From the NCBI RefSeq assembly GCF_900453205.1, contig NZ_UGQU01000003.1, forward strand, positions 434,001-498,000: a DNA stretch of 64,000 bases, written 5' to 3'. Source of the stretch: Moraxella lacunata. GTDB taxonomy: Bacteria > Pseudomonadota > Gammaproteobacteria > Pseudomonadales > Moraxellaceae. The notes under the pieces are model-generated. The model made no database searches and was not told the DNA's origin. It saw only the letters and a list, made by a program, of their open reading frames with translations. The first letter of the stretch is position 1. Each line of letters starts with the position of its first letter. Positions 25,197-34,773 of the stretch are shown here, in pieces. The position numbers were made by a program, and so were the translations under genes.

Positions 25197-25886
25197 TTAT
25201 TTTGTCGTCTTGTCAAATTTTACCGTACTTACGCCGTCATCGCCTGCTTTTAGCATGATGTGAGCCGACTGACTGGCAAAGATACCATTACACACCACGC
25301 CCACGATGTTGTTTAGTGTGCTCTCTAGCTCGGCAGGGTCTGTGATGTCCAAATCATAAGTATCCAAAATCACATTGCCATAATCAGTGACAAAACCTTC
25401 CCGATAGACAGGCTCACCCCCGAGTTTGACCAGTTCACGAGCCACATAGGAACGGGCTTGGGGCAGTACTTCCACCGCCACAGGGAATTTGCCCAGTTTG
25501 GTGACTGTTTTGGAGTCGTCCACCATACACACAAAGCGTTTGGATGCTACCGCCACGATTTTCTCACGGGTCAAGGCACCGCCACCGCCTTTTATCATGT
25601 TGCCATGAGCGTCTATCTCGTCCGCCCCGTCAATGTACAAATCAAGCTCGCCCACCGCATTTAAATCAAAAATTTCAATGCCTAAGGCTTTTAATTTATC
25701 TTCGGTCACTTGTGAGCTTGCCACCGCCCCTTTTAGGCGAACCTGTGGCAACAGCTCAATCAAGCAGTTTACCGTACTGCCTGTCCCCACGCCCAAAATC
25801 ATGCCGTCTTCGATGTAGGCAAGGGCGGATTTGGCAACGGCTTGTTTTTGGGCAAGTTTGGGGTCAGTGTGGGCTGTGTTAGACAT
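25197..25886 (-). CDS. rpiA: Ribose-5-phosphate isomerase A
   Basis: Interconverts ribose-5-phosphate and ribulose-5-phosphate. About 229 residues. Motifs: [12 protein letters not shown] (phosphate loop, near 32-43), DGADEID near 90-96, [10 protein letters not shown] near 103-112 and catalytic-region [10 protein letters not shown] near 133-142. An in-frame ATG at 25898 would add four residues; I chose the second ATG because MSNTAH begins a typical N-terminus, but this is undecided. PRPP derived from its product feeds TrpD downstream, which makes the neighbourhood sensible. Confidence 0.95.
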   Translation of the reverse strand: MSNTAHTDPKLAQKQAVAKSALAYIEDGMILGVGTGSTVNCLIELLPQVRLKGAVASSQVTEDKLKALGIEIFDLNAVGELDLYIDGADEIDAHGNMIKGGGGALTREKIVAVASKRFVCMVDDSKTVTKLGKFPVAVEVLPQARSYVARELVKLGGEPVYREGFVTDYGNVILDTYDLDITDPAELESTLNNIVGVVCNGIFASQSAHIMLKAGDDGVSTVKFDKTTK

Positions 25887-25993
25887 GATGATTCTCATAA
25901 AAATTTGGGGTTATTTTACGCTAAATTTAGCAAAAAATAAATCATAAAAAATCAGCTCTACCATACTAAATAGAGCCACAGCCTATAAGTGCG

Positions 25994-26302
25994 TCAAATA
26001 CTATCATACACCGTATCACGCCGTCCCACCGTAATCACAAGCACCACCAGTTTATCATCCCTAACTTCATAAACCAAACGATAACCCACCTTACGAAGTT
26101 TGATTTTGTATAAGTTCTTAGCATTCGCCCCGTGTGGTTTATTCTTGGGAATGTGTGGATTTAACAGCACTTTTTCTAGCTTTTTTAAAAATTGCTCGGC
26201 AATCGTGGCGTTTAATTTTTCAAATTCTTTTAACGCAGTTTCGTTAAATTCTAATTCATAAACACGATTTTCATCATTATTGGAATTTGGCTCGTAAGTC
26301 AT
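25994..26302 (-). CDS. RelE/ParE-family toxin
   Basis: A 102-residue toxin, RelE-like: VYELEFNETALKEFEKLN, LLNPHIPKNKPHG, LYKIKLRKVGYRLVYEVRD and VLVITVGRRD are the core strands of the mRNA-interferase fold with the basic and Arg residues in place. The ATG at 26302 has AAAGG upstream and overlaps the antitoxin gene by 26 bp, the layout of stbDE/relBE-type modules. Confidence 0.88.
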   Translation of the reverse strand: MTYEPNSNNDENRVYELEFNETALKEFEKLNATIAEQFLKKLEKVLLNPHIPKNKPHGANAKNLYKIKLRKVGYRLVYEVRDDKLVVLVITVGRRDTVYDSI

Positions 26303-26540
26303 CAATCGTTACCTTTACCGTTTTTTGGTTTTGCCGTTCGTTTGCCAATTTGATGAGTTCTTGGTCGTCCAATGCGTCCAACATTTTTTCGTATAAAGAC
26401 GCAGGTACGCAATAAAAAGCAGGGGTATTGCGATTTAAAATCGCCACAGGTTCGCCATTGGCGTGGGCGAGTGTGTCCATGGGGCTTTTCTTTAAATCGC
26501 TGATACTGGCAACATAACGGCTATGGATTTGGTTTAGCAT
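26277..26540 (-). CDS. Phd/YefM-family antitoxin
   Basis: An 87-residue antitoxin: N-terminal Phd/YefM DNA-binding domain (SRYVASISDLKKSPMDTLAH, then GEPVAILNRNTPAFYCVPASLYEKML) and a C-terminal toxin-binding tail. It precedes and overlaps the RelE-like gene and presumably autoregulates the operon. Confidence 0.88.
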   Translation of the reverse strand: MLNQIHSRYVASISDLKKSPMDTLAHANGEPVAILNRNTPAFYCVPASLYEKMLDALDDQELIKLANERQNQKTVKVTIDDLRAKFQ

Positions 26541-26678
26541 AATGGTATTTCTTTATTAAAAATATTTTAAAAGTCTTTGTATGATATTTTTAAAAGTACT
26601 TTTTGTCAATCTTTTTCCCAAAATTGCCACCTACCCCAACTTATGCTAAACTATAACCTTTTGCAATTAGGAATTATC

Positions 26679-26792
26679 ATGAAAAAACTCACGCTCATCA
26701 TCGCCCTATGCCTACCCCTAACGCTTGTGGCGTGCAGTGCCAATAACGGTCAAGGTGTACGTCCTACTGCCAGCGTGTTGATTGGAAAATGA
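26679..26792 (+). CDS. Very small lipoprotein
   Basis: A 37-residue open frame from ATG 26679, preceded by GGAATT. It is a clean lipoprotein signal: MKKLTLIIALCLPLTLVAC with lipobox LVAC, then only 18 residues of mature peptide. It ends 16 bp before the M16 lipoprotein gene on the same strand. The mature part is too short for a known fold; it may be an entericidin-like peptide or a small accessory to the protease. Function unknown. Confidence 0.6.
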   Translation: MKKLTLIIALCLPLTLVACSANNGQGVRPTASVLIGK

Positions 26793-26808
26793 CATTTTGG
26801 AACAAATC

Positions 26809-28257
26809 ATGAAAAAAAATTTTTATCATCTTATTTTATCATTGGGATTGATGACGTTACTGACAGCTTGTCAGAGCAAAGTAACGCTCTACTATTATCC
26901 AGTACCGCCAGAACAAACTCAACCTACAAGCGAACTTCGCCTCCTACAAAACATCCACGAACACACCCTAGACAATGGCTTGCAAGTCGTCATCAAAGAA
27001 GACAAACGAGCCCCTGTGGTCATGACCCAGATTTGGTATGGCGTGGGGGCGAATGACGAGCCTGTGGGTAAGGGCGGACTGTCGCACTTTTTAGAGCATT
27101 TAATGTTCAAGGACACGCCCAAGGTATCCAGCGATGAATTTAGCCGTCTTATCAGTCATTATGGCGGTAGCAACAACGCCTACACCAGTTCGGATGTTAC
27201 CGTTTATCATGAGATTTTGCCCGCCAATCGCTACGCCCTAGCGTTGGAGCTAGAAGCCAATCGCATGAAAAACCTGCTGTTTAAACCCGAACAGATAGAG
27301 AGCGAACGCCAAGTTGTCCAAGAAGAACGCCGTTCTCGTACGGACGACAACCCCATGGCAAAAGCGTGGGAGCGGTTCTTACCATTCGTCTATGGCGACA
27401 CGCCACGGGGTCGCCCCATTATCGGGAGTATGGCGGACATTGAGAGCTTGACCATGGATGACCTAAAACACTGGTACGCCACATGGTACGTCCCCAACAA
27501 CGCCACGCTTGTCATCGTGGGCGACGTGGACAAAGACGAAGCCCTAACCCATATCAAAAAATATTTTGGCGACATTCCCAAAGGCGACCCCGTACCCGCC
27601 CGAGACCCTGCCCAATTCATCCATGCCGATGACCTCAACGCAGGCAAAGGCGGTGTGAGCGAACGCCATGTCGTCATCAAAGAAGCTGTCCAAGTCCCCA
27701 CGCTGATTTTGGCATGGCAAGCCCCGACTTTATCTAGCCTAAAACTCACCAACCGCCACACCGCCGACAATGAGCGAGAGCTGTTGGCATTGGGGTTGTT
27801 TGATGGCGTGCTAAGTGGCGGAGCGTCTGGGCGATTTGCCAAAAATTTGGTCAAAAAAGAACTCGTTACGTCTGTACATAGTAGTTACGACAGTACAGGC
27901 TATGGGGACGGCTTTTTTATGGTCATGGCAACGCCAAAAGCAGGGGTGAGCCTTGATGAAACCAAACGCCTTGTTCTGGACGAGATTAAACGCACCATGA
28001 CCGACCCCATTGACCAAAAAGAGCTTGACCGTTCTATGGTTGCCACAAAAACCGCCTTGGTGTTTGCGTCCGAAGGTGTATCAGGGCAGGCAAGTTTATT
28101 GGGAATGCTAAAAAATGAAAATATCCCTTTTGGCAAAATCCAAGAAGAATTGGCAATCCTGCCCACCATTAGCACCGATGAAATTAAAAACGCAGGCAAA
28201 AAATACCTAAGCGATGAGCGTATGTATAGTGCCTATATTTTGCCAAAAGATGAATAA
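26809..28257 (+). CDS. M16 zinc protease, lipoprotein, catalytic partner
   Basis: About 482 residues from ATG 26809 (an upstream in-frame ATG at 26782 is rejected because the signal peptide starts here). Lipobox LTAC at 18-21, so it is anchored in the envelope. The inverted zinc motif HFLEH is at 93-97 and the distal Glu lies in the ALELEANRM region near 148-156. This is the active type of the bacterial periplasmic M16B pairs; the companion at 28614 lacks the zinc motif. Confidence 0.9.
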   Translation: MKKNFYHLILSLGLMTLLTACQSKVTLYYYPVPPEQTQPTSELRLLQNIHEHTLDNGLQVVIKEDKRAPVVMTQIWYGVGANDEPVGKGGLSHFLEHLMFKDTPKVSSDEFSRLISHYGGSNNAYTSSDVTVYHEILPANRYALALELEANRMKNLLFKPEQIESERQVVQEERRSRTDDNPMAKAWERFLPFVYGDTPRGRPIIGSMADIESLTMDDLKHWYATWYVPNNATLVIVGDVDKDEALTHIKKYFGDIPKGDPVPARDPAQFIHADDLNAGKGGVSERHVVIKEAVQVPTLILAWQAPTLSSLKLTNRHTADNERELLALGLFDGVLSGGASGRFAKNLVKKELVTSVHSSYDSTGYGDGFFMVMATPKAGVSLDETKRLVLDEIKRTMTDPIDQKELDRSMVATKTALVFASEGVSGQASLLGMLKNENIPFGKIQEELAILPTISTDEIKNAGKKYLSDERMYSAYILPKDE

Positions 28258-28315
28258 TAGATTATTTTTGGGGTTTGAAAAGTTGATAAAAATTATGGGT
28301 AAAATTTAAATAGAT

Positions 28316-28432
28316 TTCCTGCAAAACCCTAAATTAAAGAAAAAATCGTTCATGGTGAGCTTGTCAAACCATAAAGGTTTTCCGCACCCACAGGCATAGC
28401 TCAGGGCGAACGGAAAACTAGTTTTGCAGGAA
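28316..28432. repeat. REP-like repeat (family 2), copy 2, nested in inverted arms
   Basis: The core at 28347-28418 is CGTTCATGGTGAGCTTGTCA ... AGCTCAGGGCGAACGGAAAA. It is bracketed by a 12-bp inverted repeat TTCCTGCAAAAC (28316-28327) and GTTTTGCAGGAA (28421-28432), which could form one long hairpin between the two M16 genes. The remainder of the 356-bp gap (28433-28613) is AT-rich with nothing else recognisable. Confidence 0.65.
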
Positions 28433-28613
28433 GTTTAATAAAAAATTAAATTTTACCAAAATCATTTTATTTAAAAGATAAATTGATATTAAATTTGGAT
28501 ATTTAAAAAATGAAAATAATATTTTTCCAAAATTAACCATGACAATCAATTTAAATAAAAATGATTTATATAAAATCAACAATTAAAACCCCAACCCAAT
28601 ATCAGGAAATCTC

Positions 28614-30083
28614 ATGAAAAAACTTACCCCAATTGCCTTAACCTTATTGCTTATCAGCCACACCACATGGGCGGACGGTCATCACCATGCCCCTGTCGCC
28701 CCAAGCGATAAGCCCTTGCCCATGCTTGACAGCCTAAAAGATGACAAGCCACTGGACTTAAAAATCCCACACATGGAGCGGTTTGACGTGGACGGCGTGC
28801 CTGTGATTTTTACGCCCATTGATGAGCTACCGATTTTGGACATCAGTTTGACCTTTAAGGGCGGTTCTGCCAAGGACGACACTATACGGGCGGACGGCTA
28901 CGGCATTGCTGGCATGACCGCCACCATGATGACCCAAGGCACAACCCACCTAGATGAGAACACGTTTGCCGAAAAAGCCGAACTGCTCGGCGTGGTGTTT
29001 GGGGCGACTGCCTACCGAGACACGTTTGTTTATGCGTTTAGAAGTTTGTCGGACGACAAAGAGCTGTATCCTGCCCTTGATTTGTTTGTCGACATGATAC
29101 AAAACCCCCGTTTTGATGAAACTATCCTAAAACGCAACCAAGCCCAAGCGGACATCGGTTTTGAGCGTGCCAAACAAAACCCAAGCCATCTGGCAAGTGT
29201 TGAATTTTTAAAAACCCTATACGGCACACACCCCTACGCCATCCCCACAGGCGGAACACAACAGAGCGTGGCGAGCATTAGCCGAGATGACCTAATCGCC
29301 TATAAAAACAAATACTTAACCAAAGGCAACGCCCACATCGCCATCACAGGCGACATCAGTGCCGATGACGCACGCACCATCGCCAAACGCCTGATAAATG
29401 CCTTGCCCCAAGGCGAGAGAGCCACCGACTTGCCCACGCCCATCGCCCCCAAGCCACAGCACGTCCATATCCCCTATGACAGCACCCAAACACACGTCTA
29501 TATCGGACACATGGGCGAAAAAGAGACCAGAGACCCTGTGGAGCTACAAAATCGCACCAATTTTAGCCTTGCCAACAGCGTGCTGGCAGGGGGCGATTTT
29601 AATGCGTATCTCATGAAAGAAATCCGAGACAAGCACGGCTACACCTATGGTATTACGGGCGGTATGACGACATTTGATGAGCGGGGTTATTATCGTATCA
29701 GTTTTTCTACTCAGACCGACAAAGCCAAAGAAGCAATCATCAAAACCTTACAAGTCATTGAAAACACAAGAAAAAATGGCATAAAAGACAGCGAATTTAA
29801 CCTAGAACGCACCAGTCGCAAATACGCCTATCCCATGAGCCTTGCCACCAACTCCGCCATTCACAGCACGGCAAGCCATTTGGGTTATGATAATTTGCCC
29901 GACAGTCATATCACTGATTATTTGGTGCGACTAGACAAGGCGACATTGGATACGGTCAATCAATCGCTAAATACCTATATCCGCCCTGATGAATTTATCA
30001 TCGTTACCATTGGTAAAGAAAAACCTGATTTATCAAGTTTGTTTAAACAAGATAATAAAAAAGGGTTGAAAAAGGTTGATTAA
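28614..30083 (+). CDS. M16-family protein lacking the zinc motif
   Basis: A 489-residue periplasmic M16B-fold protein with a cleavable signal peptide (MKKLTPIALTLLLISHTTWA). Where the active partner has HFLEH, this protein reads DGYGIAGMTATMMTQGT, so the zinc ligands are missing. It retains the R/Y-type segment KEIRDKHGYTYGITGGM near 335-350. Such non-catalytic subunits pair with an active M16 protein, as in mitochondrial MPP and some bacterial heterodimers; the pairing with the 26809 product is inferred from gene order. Confidence 0.88.
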   Translation: MKKLTPIALTLLLISHTTWADGHHHAPVAPSDKPLPMLDSLKDDKPLDLKIPHMERFDVDGVPVIFTPIDELPILDISLTFKGGSAKDDTIRADGYGIAGMTATMMTQGTTHLDENTFAEKAELLGVVFGATAYRDTFVYAFRSLSDDKELYPALDLFVDMIQNPRFDETILKRNQAQADIGFERAKQNPSHLASVEFLKTLYGTHPYAIPTGGTQQSVASISRDDLIAYKNKYLTKGNAHIAITGDISADDARTIAKRLINALPQGERATDLPTPIAPKPQHVHIPYDSTQTHVYIGHMGEKETRDPVELQNRTNFSLANSVLAGGDFNAYLMKEIRDKHGYTYGITGGMTTFDERGYYRISFSTQTDKAKEAIIKTLQVIENTRKNGIKDSEFNLERTSRKYAYPMSLATNSAIHSTASHLGYDNLPDSHITDYLVRLDKATLDTVNQSLNTYIRPDEFIIVTIGKEKPDLSSLFKQDNKKGLKKVD

Positions 30084-30325
30084 AATATTGTTTAAAAAGA
30101 AATGAGTTATTTTTGGATAAATGCGTAGGGGAAAATTTAAATTTTTCTAATGTAACATATCAATTTGGATAAATTAAATTTACCCCATGTATCTAAATCG
30201 TAAATTAACCATACCTATTTTTTAAATAAAACAAAGATAAAATTGGCAAATAAAAATCAATAGAATGCTGAAATCATTTTATAGTTGCCAATTTATTTTT
30301 AATAAATCATTTAAAAGGCGATTTC

Positions 30326-31045
30326 ATGCGTTTTTTTGTAGATATGCCCCTAGCCGTACATGATACGATAACCCTGCCTGATGACGTGTATCATCATTGG
30401 ACGAAAGTTTTGCGAGCAAATATTGGCGATACTGCCACGCTCTTTAACGGGCAAGGGGGCGAATATACCGCCACGCTCACCCACATTGACAAAAAGTCCG
30501 CCCATGTGCGTATAGATGACTTTAACCCTGCCAATCGCACCCTGCCTTATCGTGTTACCCTAATCCAAGCGATGAGTAAGGGCGAGCGTATGGATTATAC
30601 CATCCAAAAGGCGTGCGAGTTGGGCGTGTCCGCCATACAGCTCATCACCACCGAACGCTCCGAGCGACTCAGGTATGAACGTGATAACAAAAAACTTACT
30701 CATTGGCAAAAAATCGCCGTCTCTGCCTGTGAGCAATGTGGGCTAAATATTATCCCTGTCATTTTACCCCCTGTTACGCTGTCGAGCTATCTAGCAAGTT
30801 GTACCGATGAGCTAAAAATCGTCATGAGCCTATCAGACGACACGCACCGCTATGTCCCAAAAGCCCCCTTGCCGTCCACGATAGGCATATTGGTCGGTTC
30901 AGAAGGCGGGCTGTCTGATGATGAGATAGATGCGTGCCATAAGCATGGCTTTTTGTCGTGGACGATAGGCGAGCGGATACTTCGCACCGAGACGGCAGGG
31001 GTGGTGGCGTTGGCAGGATTGCAGGTGGTGGGGCAAGTGGGCTAA
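30326..31045 (+). CDS. rsmE: 16S rRNA m3U1498 methyltransferase
   Basis: SPOUT-class enzyme that methylates U1498 of 16S rRNA. 239 residues with an N-terminal PUA-like domain (about 1-70) and the C-terminal knot: LIQAMSKGERMDYTIQKACELG near 72-95, IGILVGSEGGLSDDEI near 188-203 and LRTETAGVVAL near 221-231. Convergent with the RidA gene one base away. Confidence 0.95.
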   Translation: MRFFVDMPLAVHDTITLPDDVYHHWTKVLRANIGDTATLFNGQGGEYTATLTHIDKKSAHVRIDDFNPANRTLPYRVTLIQAMSKGERMDYTIQKACELGVSAIQLITTERSERLRYERDNKKLTHWQKIAVSACEQCGLNIIPVILPPVTLSSYLASCTDELKIVMSLSDDTHRYVPKAPLPSTIGILVGSEGGLSDDEIDACHKHGFLSWTIGERILRTETAGVVALAGLQVVGQVG

Positions 31046-31046
31046 A

Positions 31047-31397
31047 CTAAACCGTTGCCGTTACCACAATCTCAATAAGCCAGTTGGGATTGACCAAATT
31101 CGCCTGAACCGTGGCACGAGTGGGCGGAACATTGCCTGCTATCCAAGCGGTGTATTCGGCATTAAATTTGTCAAAATCATCTAGGTTTTTGATAAAGACT
31201 TGGGCGGTTAAAAGGCGAGATTTGTTCGTGCCTGCTTTGGCAAGGGCTTTGTCAATATTTGCCAAGACTTCACGGGTTTGCCCGACAATGTCAAGGCTGT
31301 CATCATCAGGCACTTGCCCTGCCAGATATACCACACCATTGTAAATGGCGATTTCGGTAATGGTTTCGTTGCTGTCTAGTTTGGTGATTTGATTCAT
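31047..31397 (-). CDS. RidA-family protein
   Basis: A 116-residue protein of the RidA/YjgF family, which hydrolyses reactive enamine/imine intermediates from PLP enzymes. Motifs: YNGVVYLAGQVPDD near 19-32, ANIDKALAKAGTNKSRLLTAQVFIKN near 46-71 and PPTRATVQANLVNP near 91-104 with the substrate-binding Arg. It is somewhat shorter than canonical RidA and may be a subfamily member. It lies two genes from dadA, whose iminoacid products fit such a detoxifier. Confidence 0.9.
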   Translation of the reverse strand: MNQITKLDSNETITEIAIYNGVVYLAGQVPDDDSLDIVGQTREVLANIDKALAKAGTNKSRLLTAQVFIKNLDDFDKFNAEYTAWIAGNVPPTRATVQANLVNPNWLIEIVVTATV

Positions 31398-31422
31398 AAC
31401 TTTTCCTATTAAAAGTATTTAA

Positions 31423-32319
31423 TTAAAATAAGTGACTAACATTAAACTCTGCCACACCCCACCATTCACCCCAATGGCAAAAATAAAGTTTGCCATTGTC
31501 ATAAGTTATTGCACTTATTTTTGAATGAATTTCGCCATCGTCATTTAATTGTGGCTCATAATCTTTAATGACGATTTCTTTTTCAATTTGTCGTGTTTCT
31601 GCATTAAAAACATAATAACGAAAATTCATTCCATCAGAAAACAACCACAATGTATCGGTAATTTTTTCCAATCCATCATAATACATTTCATCGTCAAATT
31701 GATAAGTATGCAATACCTTAAAATCAGGATAAGAAGTAATATGAATAAAACTGTCATAAAAATTTAATAAAACCGCCTTTTGATTATTATCAAAACAAAA
31801 TAAAAAGGACAAATCATCATCTAATGGTTTTTGGATTTGCAGTTTGCCATCAGCCCATTTTACCAAATAATCAAAACAACCATCTTGACCATAGGCAAAA
31901 CTTAACATTATGGCATTGTTTTCTGGCAATTTGGTTATCAAAAACTCCGCCCAGCCATAATCATCATCAACACTTTGACTTGTCAATAAATTACCTTGAT
32001 AATCATAAAGCAAAATGGTAATTTTATGTTGATGATTTCGCTCAATTAACCAAACCCATTGATTAGTAGGGCATAATTTAGCATAATAAATTGACAAATC
32101 TAGTTGCCACAATAAAGTTCTTTGAAACTTCGGTATGGTAAAGTCAAAAAACTTAACATACCCTACTTCTTCATTCCAAGTGATTGCTTTTTGATTGTGG
32201 TTATCCATATCAAAGCAATCTTGTTTTGGATGAAACTGATTGGGATTAGCCGCAAATTTTGGATTAAAATCCACTTTTTGATAAGCATTAATCACAATGG
32301 GCTTGAGCGAATGGTTCAT
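31423..32319 (-). CDS. Hypothetical protein, beta-rich
   Basis: A 298-residue protein I do not recognise. It has no signal peptide or TM segment. Repeated aromatic-rich strands (for example QWVWLIERNHQHKITILLYD, DTLWLFSDGMNFRYYVFN, GKLYFCHWGEWWGVAEF) suggest a beta-propeller-like fold. The gene is more AT-rich than its neighbours, which may mark acquired DNA. It starts 8 bp after dadA ends, so it could be co-transcribed with it. Confidence 0.65.
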   Translation of the reverse strand: MNHSLKPIVINAYQKVDFNPKFAANPNQFHPKQDCFDMDNHNQKAITWNEEVGYVKFFDFTIPKFQRTLLWQLDLSIYYAKLCPTNQWVWLIERNHQHKITILLYDYQGNLLTSQSVDDDYGWAEFLITKLPENNAIMLSFAYGQDGCFDYLVKWADGKLQIQKPLDDDLSFLFCFDNNQKAVLLNFYDSFIHITSYPDFKVLHTYQFDDEMYYDGLEKITDTLWLFSDGMNFRYYVFNAETRQIEKEIVIKDYEPQLNDDGEIHSKISAITYDNGKLYFCHWGEWWGVAEFNVSHLF

Positions 32320-32327
32320 AAATTATC

Positions 32328-33578
32328 TTATTTATAACGGTCAATATTTAACCCATCAATCTTAATCTCGGTTAGCTGACCCATAATAATATCACAAAGC
32401 AGTTTACCAGACCCACACGCCATCGTCCAGCCCAGCGTGCCGTGTCCTGTGTTGATAAATAGATTATCAAACTTGGTCGCCCCGATAATCGGCGTACCGT
32501 CTGGGGTCATTGGACGAAGCCCCGTCCAGAATTCTGCTTTTGGCAAATCACCACCATCAAACAGGCTTTTTGTGACCATCTCTAAGGTCTCACGGCGAGC
32601 AGGATTTAATGACAAATTAAAGCCCGACAGCTCCGCCATACCACCCACACGAATGCGATTATCAAAGCGGGTAATGGCGATTTTGTAAGTCTCATCGAGC
32701 ACGGTAGAAACAGGGGCTTTTGTTTCGTCCACGATTGGCACGGTCAAAGAATAACCTTTGACAGGATAAACAGGCAAATCAAGCCCCAAATCCTTTGCCA
32801 TCGCCCGAGAATAGCTTCCGAGTGCCAAGACAAAACCGTCTGCCGTCAAGGTTTCGCCCCCTGCAACCACGCCTGTCACTTTTTGATTTTCAGAGATAAT
32901 TTTGTCAATGACGGTGTTAAATTTAAACTCCACGCCCAAAGTTTTAGAGTGTTCGGCAAGGCGTTTGGTAAATAAATTACAGTCGCCCGTTTCATCATTG
33001 GGTAATCTTAATCCACCCAAAAGCTCGGCACTGGCATAAGCTAGGGCAGGTTCGGCACGCACAAGCCCATCTTTGTCCAAGACTTCATAAGGCACACCAC
33101 ACTCGTCCAAAACTTTGGTATCCAGTTTCATCGCTTCAAGCTGGGCAGGTTTACGAAACAGCTGTACCGTGCCACCTGTACGATGTTCATAGCCAATGCC
33201 AATCTCATCACGTAAGGCACGGATGCAATCACGGCTGTACTCTGACACTCGCATCATGCGTTCTTTGTTGATTTCATACCGCTTTGCATTGCAGTTGGCA
33301 AGCATTTGTTTCATCCACGCCAGTTGAAAGCCTGTGCCATCAGGCGTGATGGCAAGGGGAGCGTGCTTTTGCATGAGCCATTTGACCGCTTTCATTGGAA
33401 TGCTTGGGGCAGCCCAAGGGGTTGAGTAACCAGGGGAGATTTGTCCAGCATTGGCAAAACTTGTCTCCATCGCCACATCCGATTGGCGGTCTATGACGGT
33501 AACTTTTGTCCCTGCTTTGGCAAGATAATAGGCGGTGGTCGTGCCAATCACGCCCCCACCCAAGATAATGATGTCCAT
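32328..33578 (-). CDS. dadA: D-amino acid dehydrogenase
   Basis: FAD enzyme that oxidises D-amino acids (mainly D-alanine) to 2-oxo acids and ammonia at the membrane. 416 residues. The dinucleotide-binding motif [17 protein letters not shown] is at 7-23, [20 protein letters not shown] near 48-67, and the C-terminal [15 protein letters not shown] near 382-396 is typical of DadA. No alr/dadX gene is adjacent. Confidence 0.94.
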   Translation of the reverse strand: MDIIILGGGVIGTTTAYYLAKAGTKVTVIDRQSDVAMETSFANAGQISPGYSTPWAAPSIPMKAVKWLMQKHAPLAITPDGTGFQLAWMKQMLANCNAKRYEINKERMMRVSEYSRDCIRALRDEIGIGYEHRTGGTVQLFRKPAQLEAMKLDTKVLDECGVPYEVLDKDGLVRAEPALAYASAELLGGLRLPNDETGDCNLFTKRLAEHSKTLGVEFKFNTVIDKIISENQKVTGVVAGGETLTADGFVLALGSYSRAMAKDLGLDLPVYPVKGYSLTVPIVDETKAPVSTVLDETYKIAITRFDNRIRVGGMAELSGFNLSLNPARRETLEMVTKSLFDGGDLPKAEFWTGLRPMTPDGTPIIGATKFDNLFINTGHGTLGWTMACGSGKLLCDIIMGQLTEIKIDGLNIDRYK

Positions 33579-33610
33579 AAAATACCTTGATGATGACTTG
33601 TAAGTAAATT

Positions 33611-33833
33611 AGGGTGTGCCTACCTTTGGTATTTGCAATGAAAAATGCCTGTTTAAAAAAGAGCAGGGGAGTCGCACGTTTTTCAAGGAAAAAACCTGAG
33701 ACTGTGAGTCTTCTATCAGACAAGTTTTTGACTTCGAGCCACAAGATTTAGCCATTTTTCATGCAAAAATTGATTAAAATTGTCAAATTTTCATCGTATT
33801 TTATAAAAATGTTATCAATGGTAGGCACGCCCT
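33611..33833 (-). repeat. MITE-like element, copy D (inverted orientation)
   Basis: A 223-bp element with ends AGGGTGTGCCTACC / GGTAGGCACGCCCT, flanked by TA dinucleotides, in the opposite orientation to copies A, B and C. It shares the CTTCGAGCCACAAGATTTAG and TGCAATGAAAAATGC interiors. It fills the gap between dadA and the CPBP gene; 33865-33873 just beyond carries a solo AGGGTGTGC end fragment. Confidence 0.8.
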
Positions 33834-33921
33834 AGTATGTTTTGCCCAGTTAAAGTCTGTAATTAGGGTGTGCTTATAAATAGTATAACAAGCTCTGATG
33901 GCAAAGAAAAGGGCTTTTAAG

Positions 33922-34773
33922 TCAGCTTGCCAAATACACCGCCATCGCCATGCCATTATTGACCATGTGCATGAGTATTGCCATGATGAGTCCGTATTTG
34001 ACACGAATATAGCAAAACAGCAACGCCATGGCAAAGATGACCGCCATGCCAAGCAGGTCGTATTGCAGATGAACGAGCGTAAAGAGCAGACTGCTTATGA
34101 GACTTGCCATGAGTGTGGACTTAGCGATGGTAAAACCGACCAGACGGATGGGGATTTGCTCGGCACGATGACGATGAAGCAGTCCGCCAAATATCAGTCC
34201 CCGAAACACCAGCTCTTCGTAGATGGGGGCGACCACCACGATGGCGAATATGAGCAGGGGTAGGGACTCATCTGTGATAAGCCCATCCAAAAAATCCATG
34301 GGTGAGCTGTCCAAGGCGGTCAAGACAATCTCACCTACCGCCATAAATGCTATCATGCCTATTAGACTGACGACAAAACCCCGAACGCCTATCGCCTTTA
34401 TCCCAAAAAACTGCCAAACAGTCCCCCAGTGATGAGCTGATGGGGGCTGATGGGGCGTGCCGTGGCGTGCCGTTTTGCTTTTAAATAGCACCAAACCTAC
34501 GGCAAACAGCGTAAAGGCTAGGGCAGTGATGACAACCGAGATGGCGACCACCACGCCGTTATTGGAGCCGAGCATGATGAGCGTGGCAACATCCAGACTG
34601 CCTGCCTGTTCATAATAAGCCAATGAGCCGATATACACGCCAATGATTTGTAAGGCAAACATGCCAAACAGGCAAAATAAGCACAGCCCCACCACGCCCA
34701 CTGCCGAAAAAGAAATGGCAGGGCGTGGGGATGGCTTGGTCATCTGTGGGTCGGTTAGGTCATGATGGGGCAT
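33922..34773 (-). CDS. CPBP-family intramembrane metalloprotease
   Basis: A 283-residue multi-spanning protein of the CAAX protease/bacteriocin-processing (ABI) family. The catalytic motif EELVFRG is at 186-192, with LVHLQYD and MHMVNNG providing the later histidines near 233 and 270. About six to seven TM segments. Substrate unknown; relatives act in peptide maturation, bacteriocin self-immunity or membrane homeostasis. It starts one base after the hydrolase stop, so the two form an operon. Confidence 0.88.
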   Translation of the reverse strand: MPHHDLTDPQMTKPSPRPAISFSAVGVVGLCLFCLFGMFALQIIGVYIGSLAYYEQAGSLDVATLIMLGSNNGVVVAISVVITALAFTLFAVGLVLFKSKTARHGTPHQPPSAHHWGTVWQFFGIKAIGVRGFVVSLIGMIAFMAVGEIVLTALDSSPMDFLDGLITDESLPLLIFAIVVVAPIYEELVFRGLIFGGLLHRHRAEQIPIRLVGFTIAKSTLMASLISSLLFTLVHLQYDLLGMAVIFAMALLFCYIRVKYGLIMAILMHMVNNGMAMAVYLAS

